Counted from the stretch's first letter, positions 32,146 to 42,707 are shown. The stretch is 64,000 nucleotides of DNA from Closterium sp. Naga37s-1 (GCA_947471745.1 CANJKZ010000777.1:3797001-3861000), one strand, 5' to 3'. Program-made: numbers and translations. Notes: generated by a model from the letters alone, not told the origin.

Positions 32146-32811
32146 ATGAGAAGGGCGGGGAGGACGACGTACCACACACGTGAGGAAAAAAGTAGCAAAA
32201 GGTAGCACTATGGAGCGAAAGGTAGCTAGACCCTCGAGGGTTTACGAAGGAGAATTGTGTTCATGTAAAGAGATGGAGCACAAATGAAGAGTTTGAGCTC
32301 CTAAATGGGCTTGGTGGTGGTCCACCATGGTTTGGTTTTCTAGATGTAATTGGGTTGTGAGGGGTTGGGTTTACAATTTTGGTGATGAGGGGTTACAAAA
32401 TGTTGTGTGTGGGCTGTTTTTTATGGTCAAAATGGGTTAGGGGGGGGGTCGAAATGTCGCGAATTTGATAGACAGTCGCATTGAAATCGCGAATGTCAAC
32501 TTCGCATTGGCGATTTTTTTTGGGTCAGCCCGAAAAAATATTTGCCGTGCGTCCGGCGTCTAGACGTGCGTCCTGTGTCCATGCGTCCAGACGCAGGACG
32601 CAGCGTCCGCCGTGCATCTTTGTCAACTAAGGTCCTTGTCAACTTAACCCTCTCCCATCGCGTCTCCCCTTGCTTCACTCATCCACGCTCCTTCTCCCTC
32701 ATCTCTTTGCATCTTCTCCGTCCTCTCCTCCACCTCCCCCCCCTCCTCTTCCTGACTGCTCTCCCCCCTTCCCCCTCCCCCCGTTCCCCCCTCACCGTCC
32801 TCTCTGCCCAG

Positions 32812-33280
32812 GAAGTGAAAAGGCTGACCGTGAACGTGCGCAGAACATATCTCGAGATGGACGAGGCGCTTTACGGCAACTACTCTCCCCCGTTTCTTTC
32901 CCCCATTCCCAGCTCCCCCTCCGTTCTGCCCAAGCAGTGAAATAGCGGGCCATCAACGTGCGCAGCGCAGGACATTTCTAGAGACAGACGAATGCCAGTG
33001 CTCTCGAGCGCACTCCCAGTGCATGTCCATCAAAGTGCGTGGCTCTTTGACGACTGCCATTGCCACTTCCTCCCCTGCCCCGCCCTACTCTCACCCTCCA
33101 CCCCCCACCCCCCCCCCCCTCCTCCTCCCCCCTGCCCAGGCAGTGAAAGAGCTCAGCATCAGCGTGCGCAGTTTTTTTCTTGAGATGGACGAGGCTCTCT
33201 ACAACGACTGCCGGCGCCAGTTCCTGAAAGAAGGAGGTGCGGAAACGAGTGATTGTATTGATTTAGCTCGCTCTGCCTGA
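32812..33280 (+). pseudogene. Four tandem versions of the last exon in PP2A-D
   Basis: Copies start at 32812 (EVKRLTVNVRRTYLEMDEAL), about 32934 (AVK-stop, then INVRS), about 33022 (SIKVRGS) and 33140 (AVKELSISVRSFFLEMDEAL, then YNDCRRQFLKEGG to a TGA at 33278-33280). The first and last have pyrimidine-CCCAG acceptors. Only the last retains the full B56 C-terminal helix, and it is the best-preserved version in the window. Confidence 0.75.
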
Positions 33281-33699
33281 GGTACACATAGGTTGAGAGA
33301 AACGATGTGTAGACATGAGTAGAACCTGAACACGAACGTGTTGAGAGGGAAGATGTGGAGACATGAGTCGTCGGGTCAAGCACGTCTCGAACGCCTGCTG
33401 GTGGCAAACTGAATATGTTCGGTCTGTCCCGAACAAGTTTTTGATCCATCTGTTTATCTGTTCGTCGAATTGGATAAAGCCTTATTTGTTCGCCCCAAAC
33501 ACTAGCATGTTGGGTAGGGGTGAACATTTTCGTGTTTTGTTCATGGGGTACATTTCTTGTAGTCACACCGCAGGGCAGTGTGAAATGTTCTCTGTTTTAG
33601 TGTGGGCATATGCCTGGAGGGTCTGGGGGTTTTGTGAACAGCACATAATGGAAGTCGAGTCCGGCCTCAATTCTAAAATTGGCAACAACATTTAACCCC

Positions 33700-33858
33700 T
33701 TAAGCCGTGGTGGGTGGCGGTCCTGCCTGGCCCCATAGCCTCCTAGAATAGATGTGGTGGGTATTCCAGGCCCCTACCTGATCCATGCCTCTTTTTTCCC
33801 ACTCTTCCCCTCTCCTATATTCCTTTACAGAAGCTCGCCGTGAGGAGGAAGAACGTCG
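33700..33858 (+). promoter_or_regulatory. RLK-derived 5' region fused to PP2A-C
   Basis: This block, from GGTGGGTGGCGGTCC to the TTTACAG acceptor and the first exon bases GAAGCTCGCCGTGAGGAGGAA, is the RLK upstream intron and exon start (compare 20535-20690). At about 33852-33860 it passes directly into PP2A exon sequence CGTCGCGACCCGAA (RRDPNKEIAQ). The deleted part is the rest of an RLK gene plus the PP2A 5' end. Confidence 0.75.
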
Positions 33859-34513
33859 CGACCCGAACAAAGAGATTGCGCAGGTGGATTTGCCTCCATT
33901 CGCCGAGCCGCTTCTGCTGTTATCAGACGTGGGGCCACGGGAGCAGCAGGCACTACTGGTGTTTTGGAAGCTTCGCCTCTGCACTTATCTGTTCAATCTT
34001 GACGACCCAAAGAAAAACGTGAAGGAGAAGCAAATCAAGCTGCACATGCTGCTCGAGCTAATCGACTACGTTAAATCTGGAACCGGGAAATTAAACAAGG
34101 CATCACGCACATGCTGGAGATTGATCTCTTTCGGCCGTTATCGCCGTCCGCGCACGAGATCATGTCCAGGTCGGAATCATTCGACCTGGAATCGTTCGAC
34201 CCGAAGGTAGAAGAGCCGACTTTGGAACCTGCGTGGGCGCACCAAGCATTAGTCTACATCCTGCTTTGGCACGTCGTCTCTAGCGAGACCGGCAACGCGA
34301 ATGACGCGAAGCATTTCATTGACCAGCAGTTCATCTTAAAGCTGCTGAACCTGTTCATCTTAAAGCTGCTGAACCTGTTCGACTCAGAGGACCCTCGCGA
34401 GCGGGCCTATTTGAATGCTATTATGCTCCAGATTTACTTGAAACTCATGGTTCATCGGTTGTTCATCCGCGAGGCTATTAGCAACATTTTTTACCAGTTT
34501 ATCGAGTCGGAGC

Positions 34514-35323
34514 TGTTGGTGCAACCCTATGGTTTGCACTCGGCTTGTTGTCCGTGTGCGTGAATGTGTGTGTGTATGGAATGGTATGAGGGCATGGGAT
34601 AATATATATTTCATGCTTATAATTGTGTGTGAATGTTGAGTCATGATGTCGAGTGTGTGTGTCGAGTCAATAGCGAGTTATCGCTAGACGCGTGTTACGC
34701 GGTCGTTTGTGTCTCGCGCGCGGTTTCTATTTTGTCGTGCGCGGTTTCTATTTTGTCCTGTGTCGAACGTTCGGCGTGTCGCAGGTGTGTGCAGCAGACC
34801 CATCAAGAACTCAAGGATGAGTTTGTGATGAAGAGCCCGAGCCTTGGTGTCAAGCCTCAAGTGATTTCGAAGCTCGCCAAAAGGGTACACCTCAAGATAT
34901 TGAAGATAGTTACATTACTTTGTGTAGTGTAACATTTCACTTGGTGTAGGCCCTAGTGAAGGGTAGTTTCGAGACCCTTCGTGGTTGGGGACAGTGTGGC
35001 ACTGTTCCACATCACTGTACCTCGGCTCTTGGGGTTTGTAGGAGCTGGGAGTCATTCCCAACTCGTAACTCTTCCTATCTTGTGTTCTAAGACTATAGTG
35101 GCTGCCATAGTACCGTTCGTTCAAACCGACACTATGTCGTCAATTCTTTATGAAATCGTGCAATCTAAATTGCTTATTGTAGACGTCGTGAAGACGCTCC
35201 AGATCCAATTTGAATCAAGGCATTTGCAGCTGCGCTATCAACGTTTGAAGCCGCTGTGCAGAAATCCGTCTGTGCTCTCTATCTTTCGTTTTAGGCACAT
35301 TCAAGCATATTGTGACTATAACA
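34514..35323 (+). repeat. Copia-2 5' LTR
   Basis: Begins TGTTGGTGCAACCC and ends GTGACTATAACA. Contains TATATATTTCATGC around 34603, a plausible TATA region. Confidence 0.95.
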
Positions 35324-35325
35324 AG

Positions 35326-35337
35326 TGGTATCAGAGC
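35326..35337 (+). other. Copia-2 primer-binding site
   Basis: TGGTATCAGAGC, the exact initiator-tRNA-Met type site, two bases after the LTR. Confidence 0.95.
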
Positions 35338-35357
35338 CCCTTGGAGCAGTTTCGACA

Positions 35358-36326
35358 ATGTCTGGACCTGAGGAAAGGGGTGGCAGAGGTGCTGGTGGCA
35401 GTGGAGAAGCTCAAGCTCAAGGCCAACCCCGTGATTCAGCCATGGCGCCCATGCAACCAAGTCTTGGCCCACCTAGGGATGAGCCTAGGGTGTTTGGGCT
35501 TGACAAGTTCAACGGTGACAACTTTGCTGAATGGTCCTTCAAGATGGAGAACATCTTTGACCACTATGACCTGCTGGAGGTGATGGAAGGAACGGAGAAG
35601 CGCCCCGAGAACGACCCGGAGAAGAGCCCGTGGGTGCGGAAGAGCGCACAAGGCTATCTCTTACTTGGGCAAGCGTTGGGGAGCAGTCAGATCCGTCACA
35701 TCAAGCCATTCCAGCGTGAACCAGAGAAAGGACCAAAGGCATGGGCTGCTCTCAAGGGTGTACATGCTCCTGCAACAGCGGCGGTAGCGGTGGTGTTGGA
35801 ACGGCAAATGGCGGCACTACGAATTGAAGAAGACGAAGCGGTTGAAGAAGGGGTGCAGAAATTCTTCGACTTGTTGACGCGGCTTGAGGGAGCTGATTTG
35901 AACTACAGTGAGCTCCAAAAGAAGACCAAGTTGCTGGCCTTACTCCCAGAGTCATGGTCCTCGCTCATCATCAACCTTAATCGCGACTTGCCCCGCCTCT
36001 CGCTTGAAGACGTGAAGCGAGCTATCCTTCAAGAGGATTTCCGCCGCCGTGAGTTGGCGAGTGCGGATGGCGCTGGGGCAGCGAGCATCGGCCGTGGATA
36101 TGGTCGAGGAAGAGGCAGAGGACGAGGGGGAGGAAGGTTTGGTGGCAGAAATTTCGGCGGAGGCCGCAGGAGTGGCGGTTACGGCAGCGACGACAAGAGC
36201 TACGGACGCGGTCGCGGCCGATTCGACGGCGAGTGTCACTATTGCCACAAGAGCGGACACATGTGGCGCGACTGCTACAAACTCCCTGATGGTTGGACCC
36301 CTGCTCAAGGCCAAGAGGGTAGATGA
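35358..36326 (+). CDS. Copia-2 Gag
   Basis: ATG at 35358 (MSGPEERGGRGAGGSGEAQ), 322 residues to TGA at 36324-36326. The capsid-like UBN2 region includes KFNGDNFAEWSFKMENIF and LLALLPESWSSLI. An RGRGRG-rich stretch precedes a canonical CCHC knuckle CHYCHKSGHMWRDC. After the stop the same frame stays open for 21 codons of GRGRG-type repeat up to the pol ATG at 36390. Confidence 0.9.
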   Translation: MSGPEERGGRGAGGSGEAQAQGQPRDSAMAPMQPSLGPPRDEPRVFGLDKFNGDNFAEWSFKMENIFDHYDLLEVMEGTEKRPENDPEKSPWVRKSAQGYLLLGQALGSSQIRHIKPFQREPEKGPKAWAALKGVHAPATAAVAVVLERQMAALRIEEDEAVEEGVQKFFDLLTRLEGADLNYSELQKKTKLLALLPESWSSLIINLNRDLPRLSLEDVKRAILQEDFRRRELASADGAGAASIGRGYGRGRGRGRGGGRFGGRNFGGGRRSGGYGSDDKSYGRGRGRFDGECHYCHKSGHMWRDCYKLPDGWTPAQGQEGR

Positions 36327-36389
36327 GCAGGAGGAGGGAGAGGACGAGGCCGTGGAGGCCGTGGTGGTCGCGGTGGCGGAGCTGCAAAC

Positions 36390-39300
36390 ATGAAGAGCGG
36401 AGACAACGACAAGGACCCGAGCGACGATCGATACCCGGGTCTATTCTACTTCGTGTCGACGCAAGCACCGGCTGGTCCAGAGAAGGATGAAGGCTTTGAG
36501 GAGCCAGCAGCTGTGGGGAAGGTGACCCTACACCCCCTGTACTATTGGGTGATTGATAGTGGCGCTACCTATAGCATGACACCTCGCCCGGACTTGCTCA
36601 CCGAACTCGAGCCGTCACCGGTGAAGCATGTCACATCGGCTTTGGGGCAGCGAGCAGAGGTGAAAGGCATGGGCAAGGCCATGTTCAAGGGTGCTGATGG
36701 GAAGATGGTGGGCCTCAAGAACGTGCTTTGGGTGCCCAGCCTTGCTGCAAACCTGATTTCCGTGCGGCGGTTGGCAAAGGCCGGCATGGACACGAACTCG
36801 AAGGGAGCCAAGACCTACACCGCAAGGCTTGGCGATCGAATTCTTTGGGACCTTCATGAGGACAGGGATGTCTACAACGAGATGTGGCAGATCCCAGTGG
36901 TCCCTATGCCTAAGGAGAGGCAAGTGGCAGCAAGCATCAGCACCAAGGATGGAGCGGTCGGTAGCGACAATGGCGCGAACGGTCGCGCTAAGGAGAATGA
37001 GCTCAAGAAGAGCAAACCTGGAGGGACCAGCAAGTTCAGTGAACCTAAGGAGAGTGGTGCAGCAACCAAGGAGCAGCAAAAGGGTGAGGAGAACTCTAAG
37101 GCAGCAGCGGAGGAGGAGTATGGAGAGAACATGTGGGGCACTATTGCGAGTGCGGCATTCTCCAATCCGACTTCGGCTACGGAGGAGTGTGATTGGCTCA
37201 CCTTGCATCGGCGAATGGGGCATGTGGCCCTGCCCATCTTGCAGCAGCTAGTGAAGAATGAGATGGTTGCTGGCATACGTTTGAAGGGGGAGCCCGATGA
37301 GGTACTTGGCTGCCCGACGTGCATGCAAGCCAAGTTCACCCGTTACCCGTTCTCTAGTTCGGAGAGAACGGCTAAGGCACCACTTGGTCAGGTGGTGATG
37401 GACATGGTGGGCCCCCTGAAGCTTGGAGCTGCTGGAGCTGAGTATTTTCTCACCATTGTCGACGTCTACACCCGCATGACTTGGGTGTACGTGCTGGCCA
37501 AGAAGAGCGACGTGGCTGAAACGTTGAAGACGGATTGGTTCCCGATGGTGGAGCGGCAACAAGACCGTCTAGTCAAGTCAATCCGCACCGATCGAGGGGG
37601 AGAGTTCCTGAGCAAGGAGTTTGGGTTGTGGCTGAAGAAGAATGGTATTCGGCACTCCCTCACCATGCCATACTCCCCTGCAATGAACGGCATCGCCGAG
37701 CGAGCGAACCGCACAATCACGGAGGCGGCACGCGGGTTGCTCATTGAAGCCGGGCTACCCGACTATTTCTGGCCAGATGAGGTGCGGAGCGCGTGTGTGG
37801 CCAAGAACAGAGCCTTGACTCATGTGGGAGCAGACAAATGGGTGCCCTATGTGGAGTGGCTAGGAAGGAAGCCAAAGGTGGATATGCTTCGGGTGTTCGG
37901 GTGCATGTGCGTGGCGCTCGTGCCTAAGCATCTTCGGCACAACAAGCTTGGTGCCAAGGCGGTGTGGGCCGTGCACTTGGGCATGGCTCAAAACAGCAAG
38001 GGATGGCTTCTTTGGGACCCATTCACCAAGAAGTTCTTGGTGAGCAGGGACTGCAAGTTCATGGAGAACTTCATGTACAAGGATTGGAAGGCGGAGAATG
38101 AGGCGAAGATAGGCGTGCGGTTTGGGGAGGTGAAGAGTTCCGGTTTGGAGCATGTGGAGCTGCCTTTGGAACTGAGCAGCGGCAGCACAACCACAAGGCA
38201 ATCCTCCCTTGTGAATGGGGGAGAGGAGGCCAATGATGCAGAGGAAGAAGAGGAGGAGGTGCAGCAAGTGAGCGAGCGTGCACCGTCACTCCCTTCCCGT
38301 ACTACGAGTGCTCCACGGATTCGAGCCACACCGCAGCAACGCCAAGGCCTTCAAGTCCCTGCAGCTGAGGAGGAAGGAAGGGGGAAGAGGAGAGTTCAAC
38401 CCCCTAATAGGCTGACCTATGATGCGCCGGGAAAGCAGGGCAAGACAGCCCTGGCCGGAGCGGCAATGATGGTCGGAGACGACGAGGAGAGTGACTACGA
38501 GGAGTGTGCCTTCGCGTTCTTCTCTCCGGTGGAGATGCCGGGAGAACCAGCAACTCTCAAGGAGGCTTTGGAGAGTAGTGATGCTGAGGAGTGGAAGAAG
38601 GCCATGGAGAGTGAGCTGAAGAGCATCGAGGAGAATGACACGTTTGAATTGGTGGAGCTACCGGAGGGGCGTACGGCGATAACGTCCAAGTGGCTCTTCA
38701 AAATCAAGTCGGATGCCGACGGCAAGATCGAGCGCTACAAGTCTAGGCTTGTAGCCAAGGGGTACCAGCAGAAGGAGAAGGTGGACTTCAAGGAGCTGTT
38801 TGCCCCTGTGGTGAAGCCGACGACGCTGCGAACCCTATTCGCGGGAGCCGCCATCAAAGGATGGGTAGTAAAGCAAATGGACATCGTAACGGCATTCCTT
38901 AACGGCATCCTTGAGGAGGAGATTTTTATGGCGCAGCCAGAGGGGTTTGATGATGGTAGTGGCAGAGTGTGGAAGCTGAAGAAGGCCCTCTATGGGCTGA
39001 AGCAGGCCCCTAGGCAATGGTACATGAAGCTGCGCGAAGTGTTGGAGGGGATCGGCTTCACTCCCTCAACGGCCGATCACTCCTTGTTCATGCTTGGCGA
39101 GGGGGAGCAGAGGAGTTTCATGGTGGTTTATGTGGATGACATCCTCATTTTCTCACCCTCTTCTGACCTTGTGAAGGAGGTGATGCTGAAGCTTCAAGAC
39201 AAGTTCAAGTGCAAGGCCCTTGGTGACGTGAGCTTCTACCTTGGGCTCCACATCGAACGAGATGTGGAGAAGCGGTGCATGCGGGTGCATCAACGAAAGT

Positions 39301-40127
39301 ACCTGGAGGCATTGGCTGCCAACTTTGGGCAGAGTGAAGGCCATGTGGCTACACCCTTTCCCTCTGGGTTCAAGTGTGTGAAGGGACCAGAGGAGGAGAG
39401 CGTTGGTGAAGAGGAGAGGCGCCGATTTCACTCGTTGGTGGGCAGCCTCATGTATGCGGCGGTAAACACCCGACCGGACGTCGCGTTTGCTACCGGGCAG
39501 CTGGCTAGGGTTGTGCAATGCCCTAATGAGGAGCAGGTAGCAGCTGGAATGAGGGTGGCCAAGTATCTTGGCCAAACACCGACCGTTGGGCTGCAATACT
39601 CGGCGGCGGCACAAAGGCACCAAAAGGGCGCGGATGGTGTTGAACCCGGGCGTTTGTTCCTCACCGCCTACTCGGATGCTTCATATGCATCAGAACCAGA
39701 GGACATGACAAGTGTGGGAGGCTTCATATGCTGTGTTGGTGGAGGCCCAACTGCTTGGGAGAGCAAGAAGCAGGTTGACCAAGCTTTGAGCTCGGTGGAG
39801 TTCGAGTACATGGCACTCTTCCGTGCCGTACGGGAGATTGTGTGGCAGCGGCGTTTGTTGGCTGAATTGGGGGAGGAGCAGCAAGGACCTACCCCACTGT
39901 ACTGTGACAGCCAGGGTGCCATTGCTCTTGCTAAGAACCCTGTGTTGCATGGACTCACGAAGCACATGAGGGTGAAGTGGCATTGGACGAGGAGCATGGT
40001 AACCGCGGGTGAAGTTGAGTTGCGCTATGTGAAGACCACGGGGCAGCCGGCTGACATGATGACCAAGAGGCTGGTGGAGCAGCAGCATTGGAAGTGTTGC
40101 AAGCTGGCTGGGATGGCTCTGAACTGA
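36390..40127 (+). CDS. Copia-2 Pol: protease, integrase, reverse transcriptase, RNase H
   Basis: ATG at 36390 (MKSGDNDKDPSDDRY), 1245 residues, TGA end. Protease WVIDSGATYSMT; GAG-pre-integrase LHRRMGHVALP with CPTCMQAK; integrase D,D,E in VMDMVGP, IRTDRGGEF and NGIAERANR; reverse transcriptase MDIVTAFLNG and VYVDDILIFSP; RNase H AYSDASYASEPED, SSVEFEYMALFRA, LYCDSQGAIALA and TTGQPADMMTKRL. All catalytic residues are present. Pol is in the same frame as Gag, separated by one UGA; expression would need readthrough, internal initiation, or a sister copy without the stop. Confidence 0.95.
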   Translation: MKSGDNDKDPSDDRYPGLFYFVSTQAPAGPEKDEGFEEPAAVGKVTLHPLYYWVIDSGATYSMTPRPDLLTELEPSPVKHVTSALGQRAEVKGMGKAMFKGADGKMVGLKNVLWVPSLAANLISVRRLAKAGMDTNSKGAKTYTARLGDRILWDLHEDRDVYNEMWQIPVVPMPKERQVAASISTKDGAVGSDNGANGRAKENELKKSKPGGTSKFSEPKESGAATKEQQKGEENSKAAAEEEYGENMWGTIASAAFSNPTSATEECDWLTLHRRMGHVALPILQQLVKNEMVAGIRLKGEPDEVLGCPTCMQAKFTRYPFSSSERTAKAPLGQVVMDMVGPLKLGAAGAEYFLTIVDVYTRMTWVYVLAKKSDVAETLKTDWFPMVERQQDRLVKSIRTDRGGEFLSKEFGLWLKKNGIRHSLTMPYSPAMNGIAERANRTITEAARGLLIEAGLPDYFWPDEVRSACVAKNRALTHVGADKWVPYVEWLGRKPKVDMLRVFGCMCVALVPKHLRHNKLGAKAVWAVHLGMAQNSKGWLLWDPFTKKFLVSRDCKFMENFMYKDWKAENEAKIGVRFGEVKSSGLEHVELPLELSSGSTTTRQSSLVNGGEEANDAEEEEEEVQQVSERAPSLPSRTTSAPRIRATPQQRQGLQVPAAEEEGRGKRRVQPPNRLTYDAPGKQGKTALAGAAMMVGDDEESDYEECAFAFFSPVEMPGEPATLKEALESSDAEEWKKAMESELKSIEENDTFELVELPEGRTAITSKWLFKIKSDADGKIERYKSRLVAKGYQQKEKVDFKELFAPVVKPTTLRTLFAGAAIKGWVVKQMDIVTAFLNGILEEEIFMAQPEGFDDGSGRVWKLKKALYGLKQAPRQWYMKLREVLEGIGFTPSTADHSLFMLGEGEQRSFMVVYVDDILIFSPSSDLVKEVMLKLQDKFKCKALGDVSFYLGLHIERDVEKRCMRVHQRKYLEALAANFGQSEGHVATPFPSGFKCVKGPEEESVGEEERRRFHSLVGSLMYAAVNTRPDVAFATGQLARVVQCPNEEQVAAGMRVAKYLGQTPTVGLQYSAAAQRHQKGADGVEPGRLFLTAYSDASYASEPEDMTSVGGFICCVGGGPTAWESKKQVDQALSSVEFEYMALFRAVREIVWQRRLLAELGEEQQGPTPLYCDSQGAIALAKNPVLHGLTKHMRVKWHWTRSMVTAGEVELRYVKTTGQPADMMTKRLVEQQHWKCCKLAGMALN

Positions 40128-40168
40128 GAGAGCAACATATCCTAAGGCCAACAATCCGAGGGGGAGTT

Positions 40169-40978
40169 TGTTGGTGCAACCCTACGGTTTGCACTCGGCT
40201 TGTTGTCCGTGTGCGTGAATGTGTGTGTGTATGGAATGGTATGAGGGCATGGGATAATATATATTTCATGCTTATAATTGTGTGTGAATGTTGAGTCATG
40301 ATGTCGAGTGTGTGTGTCGAGTCAATAGCGAGTTATCGCTAGACGCGTGTTACGCGGTCGTTTGTGTCTCGCGCGCGGTTTCTATTTTGTCGTGCGCGGT
40401 TTCTATTTTGTCCTGTGTCGAACGTTCGGCGTGTCGCAGGTGTGTGCAGCAGACCCATCAAGAACTCAAGGATGAGTTTGTGATGAAGAGCCCGAGCCTT
40501 GGTGTCAAGCCTCAAGTGATTTCGAAGCTCGCCAAAAGGGTACACCTCAAGATATTGAAGATAGTTACATTACTTTGTGTAGTGTAACATTTCACTTGGT
40601 GTAGGCCCTAGTGAAGGGTAGTTTCGAGACCCTTCGTGGTTGGGGACAGTGTGGCACTGTTCCACATCACTGTACCTCGGCTCTTGGGGTTTGTAGGAGC
40701 TGGGAGTCATTCCCAACTCGTAACTCTTCCTATCTTGTGTTCTAAGACTATAGTGGCTGCCATAGTACCGTTCGTTCAAACCGACGCTGTGTCGTCAATT
40801 CTTTATGAAATCGTGCAATCTAAATTACTTATTGTAGACGTCGTGAAGACGCTCCAGATCCAATTTGAATCAAGGCATTTGCAGCTGCGCTATCAACGTT
40901 TGAAGCCGCTGTGCAGAAATCCGTCTGTGCTCTCTATCTTTCGTTTTAGGCACATTCAAGCATATTGTGACTATAACA
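40169..40978 (+). repeat. Copia-2 3' LTR
   Basis: 810 bp, differing from the 5' LTR at about four sites (for example CTACGG against CTATGG near the start). Followed by GGAGC. Confidence 0.95.
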
Positions 40979-41489
40979 GGAGCGGCATAACGGCATCCAG
41001 CAGAGCTGCTGGATATTCTAGGGAGTGTTATCAAAGAATTTGTGCTACCGCTTAAGGAGGAACGTATAAAGACTCTAGACTGGGCGCTGGTTCCCCTGCA
41101 CAAGCCTAAGTGCGTGTCGATGTACCACCAGCAGCTGTCGTACTGCATCACTCAGTTCGTGGAGAAAGACCCGAAGCTCGCGGATTTGGTGCTGCGCGGG
41201 TTGCTTAAGTTCTGGCCCTTAAACAACAGCCACAATGAGGTGCTTTTCCTGGGGGAATTGGAGAAAAATTTGGAGCTGACGCAGGCGTCGGAGTTTGAGA
41301 TGGTGATGACGCTGCTGTTCCAGCAGATCGCTCGCTGCCTCAGCTCCCCGCACTACCAGGTACAGTGGGGTGTTTGTTGGGTGTGATGCGGTTCATGCGA
41401 TGTGATATGGTGGTCGGGTTTGAGAGGGTGTGGCGAGGTGTGAGGAGGTGTGAGGATGTGTGAGGAGGTGTAAGGAGGTGCAAGTGAGT

Positions 41490-41680
41490 GTCATGGAGAA
41501 GCAGCTGGTCATCATGATCGCACACGATGTCACGGCTCCTTGCACGGTGCTCCCACCCAATTACAGGTACGGTGTGATGCGGTGCAATATGGTGTGATGG
41601 GGTGCGATGCGTTCTTACACAAGAACACGAGCTGTCAAATGGCTGTGACGCTGCTGTTCCAGCAGAGGTCACGTTTCAGA
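41490..41680 (+). pseudogene. Degenerate exon-1-end duplicates in PP2A-C intron 1
   Basis: Fragments resembling the exon 1 end: about 41495-41570 (AGCTGGTCATCATGATCGC, ending TTACAG/GTACGG) and 41636-41672 (AAATGGCTGTGACGCTGCTG, TTCCAGCAGAG). They parallel the debris in PP2A-B intron 1. Confidence 0.5.
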
Positions 41681-41861
41681 ACAAAGGGGCGTGATACGGT
41701 GATGGGGTGTGAGGAGGTGTGACGGGGTGTGATGGAGTGGGAGCATGATGCAATGCCTACAACGCTTTGAGTTGTGGATGCCTACAACGCTCTAGCCATG
41801 ATTTCCCTCCCGAAATTCTATGATCCAGCTTTGATGCTTGAATATGCTAATATTGTATGGC

Positions 41862-41946
41862 ATTCAAGCTGGAAGCATTCCAAGCAGGAAGCATTCCAAG
41901 CTGGAAGCATTCCAAGCTGGAAGCATTCCAAGCTGGAAGCATTCTC
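41862..41946. repeat. 15-bp minisatellite (CATTCCAAGCTGGAA)
   Basis: About five units in PP2A-C intron 1. PP2A-B has a single equivalent (AGCATTCCATG near 9820), so the array expanded only in copy C. Confidence 0.85.
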
Positions 41947-42187
41947 AGAAACAAACCGACAACGACCAGAGTTGGGATAGAGTGAGTGGGGCTCGCTTAT
42001 TTTACTTATGGGTGCGAGTGACATTAGGCTTTGGCCTATGCGATGGTCATTGTCTGCCTGACATGTCATGTGACACCCTACCTTGGCCCCACCTATGTCA
42101 CATTTCACATTCCATGCCCCATATATACACCCCGCCACCCCTCCAGCCTCCCCCTCCTCCGCCCCGTTCCCCTTTTCCCCCATGCAG

Positions 42188-42660
42188 GTGGTGAAGCGCA
42201 CACTGCTTCAATGGAACAACAATTGCATCGTGACACTCGTGGCGCGGAAATACTCTGTCTCTCCTCCACCAGCCCCGCAAACCCCGTTTCCCTTCCCCCC
42301 CATGCAGGTGGTGAAGCGCACACTACTTTGTCATGCTCGTGGCACCGTACCCCACACCGTACCCCACACCGTACCCCACACCATACCCCACACCATACCC
42401 CACACCGTACCCCGCACCGTACCCCACACCATACCCCACACCGTACCCCACACCGTACTCTACACCGTACCCCACACCATACCCCACACCATACCCCATA
42501 CCGTACCCCACATATACACTCCCTCCTCCTCACTTCCACCACGTCAGAAACGTTATGTATATTGCTCACTCACACACCATACCCCACATATACACTCCCT
42601 CCTCAGGTGGCGGAGCGCACGCTGCACCTGTGGAACACGAACTACATTGTGGAACTCGTG
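42188..42660 (+). pseudogene. Three truncated copies of PP2A-C exon 2
   Basis: Each follows its own acceptor: 42188 (VVKRTLLQWNNNCIVTLVARK), 42308 ([12 protein letters not shown]) and 42607 ([19 protein letters not shown], then TGA). None has a donor. The complete exon is at 42708. PP2A-B has one truncated plus one complete copy. Confidence 0.8.
42345..42512. repeat. 12-bp minisatellite (CGTACCCCACAC)
   Basis: About 14 units with CATACCCCACAC variants. It begins inside the second truncated exon-2 copy of PP2A-C. As 12 is divisible by 3, a [12 protein letters not shown] frame stays open but is not a gene. Confidence 0.9.
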
Positions 42661-42707
42661 CTGTGATTTACACACACCACATATACACTCCCTCCCCCTC
42701 TCATCAG

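Larger units (their letters stand above)
30499..32632 (-). mobile_element. hAT-like DNA transposon, second copy, carrying a nested TRIM
   Basis: TCCTTGTC at 30491-30498 and 32633-32640 is an 8-bp direct repeat, the hAT-typical size, and PP2A-B has this sequence once (CTTGTCCTTGTC near 11371). GACGC/GCGTC motifs crowd both ends. Internal segments (the A/T tract around CGGGCTGACC, and TCGCGA-rich blocks) match 19921-20488 in reverse orientation. Terminal inverted repeats are not clear in this copy. No transposase frame is seen. Confidence 0.6.
29866..33280 (+). pseudogene. PP2A copy D, 3' half only
   Basis: From about 29866 the sequence matches the last intron of PP2A-B (10700-10900: AATGGTRCAAGTRAAT, GCACAGTGGTTCSTGCAGCTGC-type blocks). 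At 30415-30500 it matches 11290-11390 and 43735-43830, and from 32616 it reaches the last exons. All earlier exons are missing, replaced by Copia-3. A hAT-like element with a nested TRIM interrupts the intron. The last exon is present in four tandem versions. No functional product is expected. Confidence 0.7.
34514..40978 (+). mobile_element. Copia-2: complete Ty1/Copia retrotransposon in PP2A-C
   Basis: 6465 bp with 810-bp LTRs (34514-35323 and 40169-40978) that differ at about four positions, so recent. Target duplication GGAGC at 34509-34513 and 40979-40983. Primer site at 35326-35337 and polypurine tract CCGAGGGGGAGTT at 40156-40168. Gag and pol lie in one frame broken by a single TGA. 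Same orientation as the host gene. Unrelated in LTR sequence to Copia-1. Confidence 0.95.
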
